This document shows, one piece after another, positions 61,379 to 64,000 of a stretch of DNA of 64,000 nucleotides; within the stretch, counting starts at the first letter, position 1; each line of letters starts with the position of its first letter. This DNA comes from Pseudomonas tremae (GTDB lineage Bacteria > Pseudomonadota > Gammaproteobacteria > Pseudomonadales > Pseudomonadaceae): assembly GCF_001401155.1 (NCBI RefSeq), contig NZ_LJRO01000381.1, positions 29,834 through 93,833 on the forward strand, given 5' to 3'. The notes beneath the pieces were generated by a model, which did no database searches, had not been told where the DNA came from, and worked only from the letters and a program-made list of their open reading frames with translations. Made by a program: the position numbers and the translations under genes.

Positions 61379-63106
61379 TTAAAGGTTCTCTGATCCGGTC
61401 AGGCGCCGCAGAGTGCTGCGCAGGACGGTGCTGTCGGGTTGTTGTTCCAGGGCCTTGGCCCACACTTTTCGGGCTTCGCGCTGTTCGCCTTTGGCCCACA
61501 ATACTTCGCCGAGGTGCGCAGCCACTTCATGATCCGGGAAGCGTTCAAGTGCCTGACGCAGATAGCGCTCGGCGTCGTCCAGATTGCCCATGCGGTAGTT
61601 CACCCAGCCAAGGCTGTCGAGAACCGCCGGGTCATCAGGGCTGATCTGATGGGCTTTCTCGATGAGCTGACGTGCTTCGGCGTAGCGCGTTGTGCGGTCG
61701 GACAAGGTATAGCCGAGCGCATTCAACGCCATGGCGTTTTCCGGCTCGCGCTTGATGATGGTTCGCAGGTCTTTTTCCATCTGCGCCAGATCGTTGCGCT
61801 TTTCAGCCAGCATGGCACGGGTATAAAGCAGATTGACGTCATCCGGATACTGCTTGAGCGCCTGCCCCAGAACCTGCCAGCCACGATCCAGCTGATCATT
61901 GCTGGTCAGCGTCTCGGCTTCGATCAGGTAAAGCTGTATCGCATAGTCGGGCTCTTCGGCCCGCGCTTCGGACAGGCGTTTGGCCGCTTCGGCACCGTTG
62001 CCGTTGCTGACCAGAATATCGGCCTGGCGCAATTGCGCGGCAAGGTAGTCGGGACCAGGTCCGACCTGAGCGTATTCGTTGAGTGCGCTTTGCGGGTCTT
62101 CGCGCTCTTCGTGAATGCGACCCAGGTTCAGGTGCGCGGAGTCCACGTGGGCGCCGCGCTCGATCAACTCTTCAAGATAACCCGCGGCCTCATCCCAGGC
62201 CTTGGCTTCCAGGCAGACCAGTGCCAGCGAAAAGCGCAGTTCGTCGTCATCGGGGTACTGCTTGAGCAGGGAGGAGAACTGCACTTTGGCGTCTTCCATG
62301 CGGTTCTGCTCGACGAGCATGCGTGCATATGTCAGGCGCAGGCGCTTGTCGTCCGGGTATTTCTTGATGCTTTTTTCCAGCAGGGGCACTGCTTCCTTGC
62401 CGCGGTTCATGCTTTGCAGCAGGCGCGCGCGGAGCAGGATCGGCGCTACTTCACCTTCTTTGGGCGGGTTGTCTTCCAGCAGCTTGAGCGACTGTTCGGC
62501 GTCTCCATTCTGCTGAAGCAGCAACGCCTTGCCGAAAATCAGCTGGCTGTTGTTCGGGTATTTGCCCAGCAGACGGTCGAAGCTCTTGAGCAGACCGTTG
62601 CGTGTGTCGGAGTCGGTTTCGGCAGCTGACAGCGCCAGAAAGTCGAAATGCGTGTCGCCCTGACCTTGCAGAACCCTCTCCATGTACACCAGAGAGTCGT
62701 CGTAGCGACCGGCGCGCGCCAGCTGAATGGCCGCTGCCCGTTGCGCTTCAAGACTGGTCGGCGCGTTTTTCGCCCAGACCAGCGCGGTTTCGAGCGCCGA
62801 CTGGTCGGCGCCCATGTACTCGGCGATCTGGTAGGCGCGCTCGGAAACACCCGGGTCCTGGGTCTTTATCGCCTGGGTGACGTAGTTATCCAGCGCGATG
62901 TCAAAACGATTGCGCTGGCCGGCCAGCTCCGCGCTCAACAGGCTGACCAGCGTGTCCTGAGTGAACGAGCCATAGACTTGCGGCTTGGGTTCAGGCGCTG
63001 GAGGCGCGTCTTTTTGAGCGGGCACGGGCTGCGACGAGGCGGGGCCTGTGGACTGGCAGCCGGCTAGAAAAGCAAGAGCAAGGAACAACGCGGAGGATCT
63101 ATTCAT
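61379..63106 (-). CDS. TPR-repeat lipoprotein
   Basis: The 575-residue protein has a lipoprotein signal (lipobox FLAGC, MNRSSALFLALAFLAGCQST), a Pro/Ala-rich linker, then at least ten tetratricopeptide units up to the C-terminus (for example NALGYTLSDRTTRYAEARQL; LGWVNYRMGNLDDAERYLRQ). It is periplasmic and probably outer-membrane bound, working as a protein-binding scaffold. It is always beside lolB in pseudomonads; exact partner unknown. ATG at 63106 selected because it gives the leader. Confidence 0.9.
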   Translation of the reverse strand: MNRSSALFLALAFLAGCQSTGPASSQPVPAQKDAPPAPEPKPQVYGSFTQDTLVSLLSAELAGQRNRFDIALDNYVTQAIKTQDPGVSERAYQIAEYMGADQSALETALVWAKNAPTSLEAQRAAAIQLARAGRYDDSLVYMERVLQGQGDTHFDFLALSAAETDSDTRNGLLKSFDRLLGKYPNNSQLIFGKALLLQQNGDAEQSLKLLEDNPPKEGEVAPILLRARLLQSMNRGKEAVPLLEKSIKKYPDDKRLRLTYARMLVEQNRMEDAKVQFSSLLKQYPDDDELRFSLALVCLEAKAWDEAAGYLEELIERGAHVDSAHLNLGRIHEEREDPQSALNEYAQVGPGPDYLAAQLRQADILVSNGNGAEAAKRLSEARAEEPDYAIQLYLIEAETLTSNDQLDRGWQVLGQALKQYPDDVNLLYTRAMLAEKRNDLAQMEKDLRTIIKREPENAMALNALGYTLSDRTTRYAEARQLIEKAHQISPDDPAVLDSLGWVNYRMGNLDDAERYLRQALERFPDHEVAAHLGEVLWAKGEQREARKVWAKALEQQPDSTVLRSTLRRLTGSENL

Positions 63107-63332
63107 ATATAAGAAGGGCGGCTTACCTGCGGTGGGAGCATCATGACACAAGGCTGTCGGCAAAACCCACAGCCGTTGGAAAAACTGATGCAATGCGTGT
63201 GTTTGCTGCGCTGCGGACCCGAAAGCGCGGCCTGCAACGAGCGATTGTAGTGGGACAATAATATCCGGTGGTTGTTCTGAGCTTATCGAAGTAGGACAAT
63301 TACCGGCTTCACGTCACCACCTGCGACCCTGA

Positions 63333-64000
63333 ATGGCCTTCCTTGCACTCGGTATCAACCATAAGACCGCCTCGGTCGACGTTCGCGAGCGCGTGGCATT
63401 TACCCCCGAACAACTGGTCGAGGCGCTGCAGCAGCTCTGCCGCCTGACCGAAAGTCGTGAGGCTGCGATCCTGTCGACGTGCAACCGCAGCGAGCTGTAT
63501 ATCGAGCATGATCACCTCGCGGCAGACAGTATTCTGGCCTGGCTTGCCGATTACCATCACCTCAGCCTGGAAGAGCTGCGTGCCAGTGCCTATGTTCACG
63601 AGGATGATGCTGCCGTGCGCCACATGATGCGCGTGGCCTCGGGGCTGGACTCTCTGGTGCTGGGCGAGCCGCAGATTCTCGGCCAGATGAAGTCCGCGTA
63701 TGCCGTTGCCCGTGAAGCCGGCACCGTCGGTCCGCTGCTAGGGCGTCTGTTTCAGGCCACGTTCAGCGCTGCCAAGCAGGTGCGTACCGATACTGCTATC
63801 GGCGAAAACCCGGTCTCGGTGGCATTTGCGGCCGTCAGTCTGGCGAAACAGATTTTCAGTGACCTGCAACGCAGTCAGGCCTTGTTGATCGGTGCGGGCG
63901 AGACCATTACTCTGGTCGCCCGACACCTGCATGACCTTGGTGTCAAGCGTATCGTGGTTGCCAACCGTACGCTGGAGCGCGCCAGCATGCTGGCCGCAGA
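63333..64000 (+). CDS. hemA: Glutamyl-tRNA reductase, 5' part
   Basis: First 222 residues of the enzyme that begins C5 haem synthesis by reducing glutamyl-tRNA to glutamate semialdehyde; the window ends inside the gene. Seen: LALGINHKTASVDVRERVAF, catalytic Cys50 in ILSTCNRSELY, GLDSLVLGEPQILGQMK, and the NADPH-binding start LLIGAGETITLVA. It is divergent from the TPR gene; the 226 bases between hold both promoters. Confidence 0.95.
   Translation, partial: MAFLALGINHKTASVDVRERVAFTPEQLVEALQQLCRLTESREAAILSTCNRSELYIEHDHLAADSILAWLADYHHLSLEELRASAYVHEDDAAVRHMMRVASGLDSLVLGEPQILGQMKSAYAVAREAGTVGPLLGRLFQATFSAAKQVRTDTAIGENPVSVAFAAVSLAKQIFSDLQRSQALLIGAGETITLVARHLHDLGVKRIVVANRTLERASMLAA

Overview
The window looks like chromosomal DNA of a fluorescent, plant-associated pseudomonad, most likely the Pseudomonas syringae group. 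Three things point there: high GC with Pseudomonas codon use, the housekeeping order hemA / TPR lipoprotein / lolB / ispE / tRNA-Gln / prs / rplY / pth / ychF, and a uronate dehydrogenase of the kind characterised from P. syringae. No insertion sequence, integrase, CRISPR array or rRNA operon is visible.

Layout. 1-9 kb: the 3' end of a TonB-dependent receptor, an ExbB-like channel, a PLD-family exported protein, a GNAT acetyltransferase, mltA, a RES/Xre toxin-antitoxin pair with a palindromic operator, a CheY-CheC fusion with a PAS partner, and a stand-alone EPSP synthase. 9-19 kb: an ECF sigma / ChrR anti-sigma pair with a candidate autoregulated promoter, then a uronate or sugar-acid block on the minus strand (udh, lactonase, TRAP dctPQM, EamA transporter, aldose epimerase) with an OprD-type porin and an SDR; both promoter regions carry the same GntR/FadR-type site. 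20-32.5 kb: three chemoreceptors, a periplasmic protein of 11-residue repeats, a small islet at tRNA-Met(CAT) bounded by two 81-bp direct repeats (LysR regulator, quinone oxidoreductase, small membrane protein, decayed ORF), and a J-domain protein.

32.5-56 kb is a large O-polysaccharide locus. rmlB-rmlD-rmlA and rmlC make dTDP-L-rhamnose, and Wzm/Wzt export a finished chain. A 1607-residue protein joins a WbdD-like methyltransferase and kinase-like region to a coiled coil of twelve exact-length 18-residue repeats and two glycosyltransferase domains. Downstream, an aminotransferase (FdtB-like), a fused acetyltransferase/ketoisomerase (FdtD-like), GtrA, GtrB and a GT-C-like membrane protein suit synthesis of dTDP-Fuc3NAc and its periplasmic addition as a side branch. 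Three further glycosyltransferases and an RgpF-like protein lie in the locus.

56-64 kb is conserved housekeeping: ychF, pth, rplY, prs, tRNA-Gln(TTG), ispE, lolB, a TPR lipoprotein, and divergent hemA cut by the window end.

The strongest candidate for something little described is the 1607-residue protein, which appears to put terminator, length ruler and polymerase of an ABC-exported O antigen on one chain.
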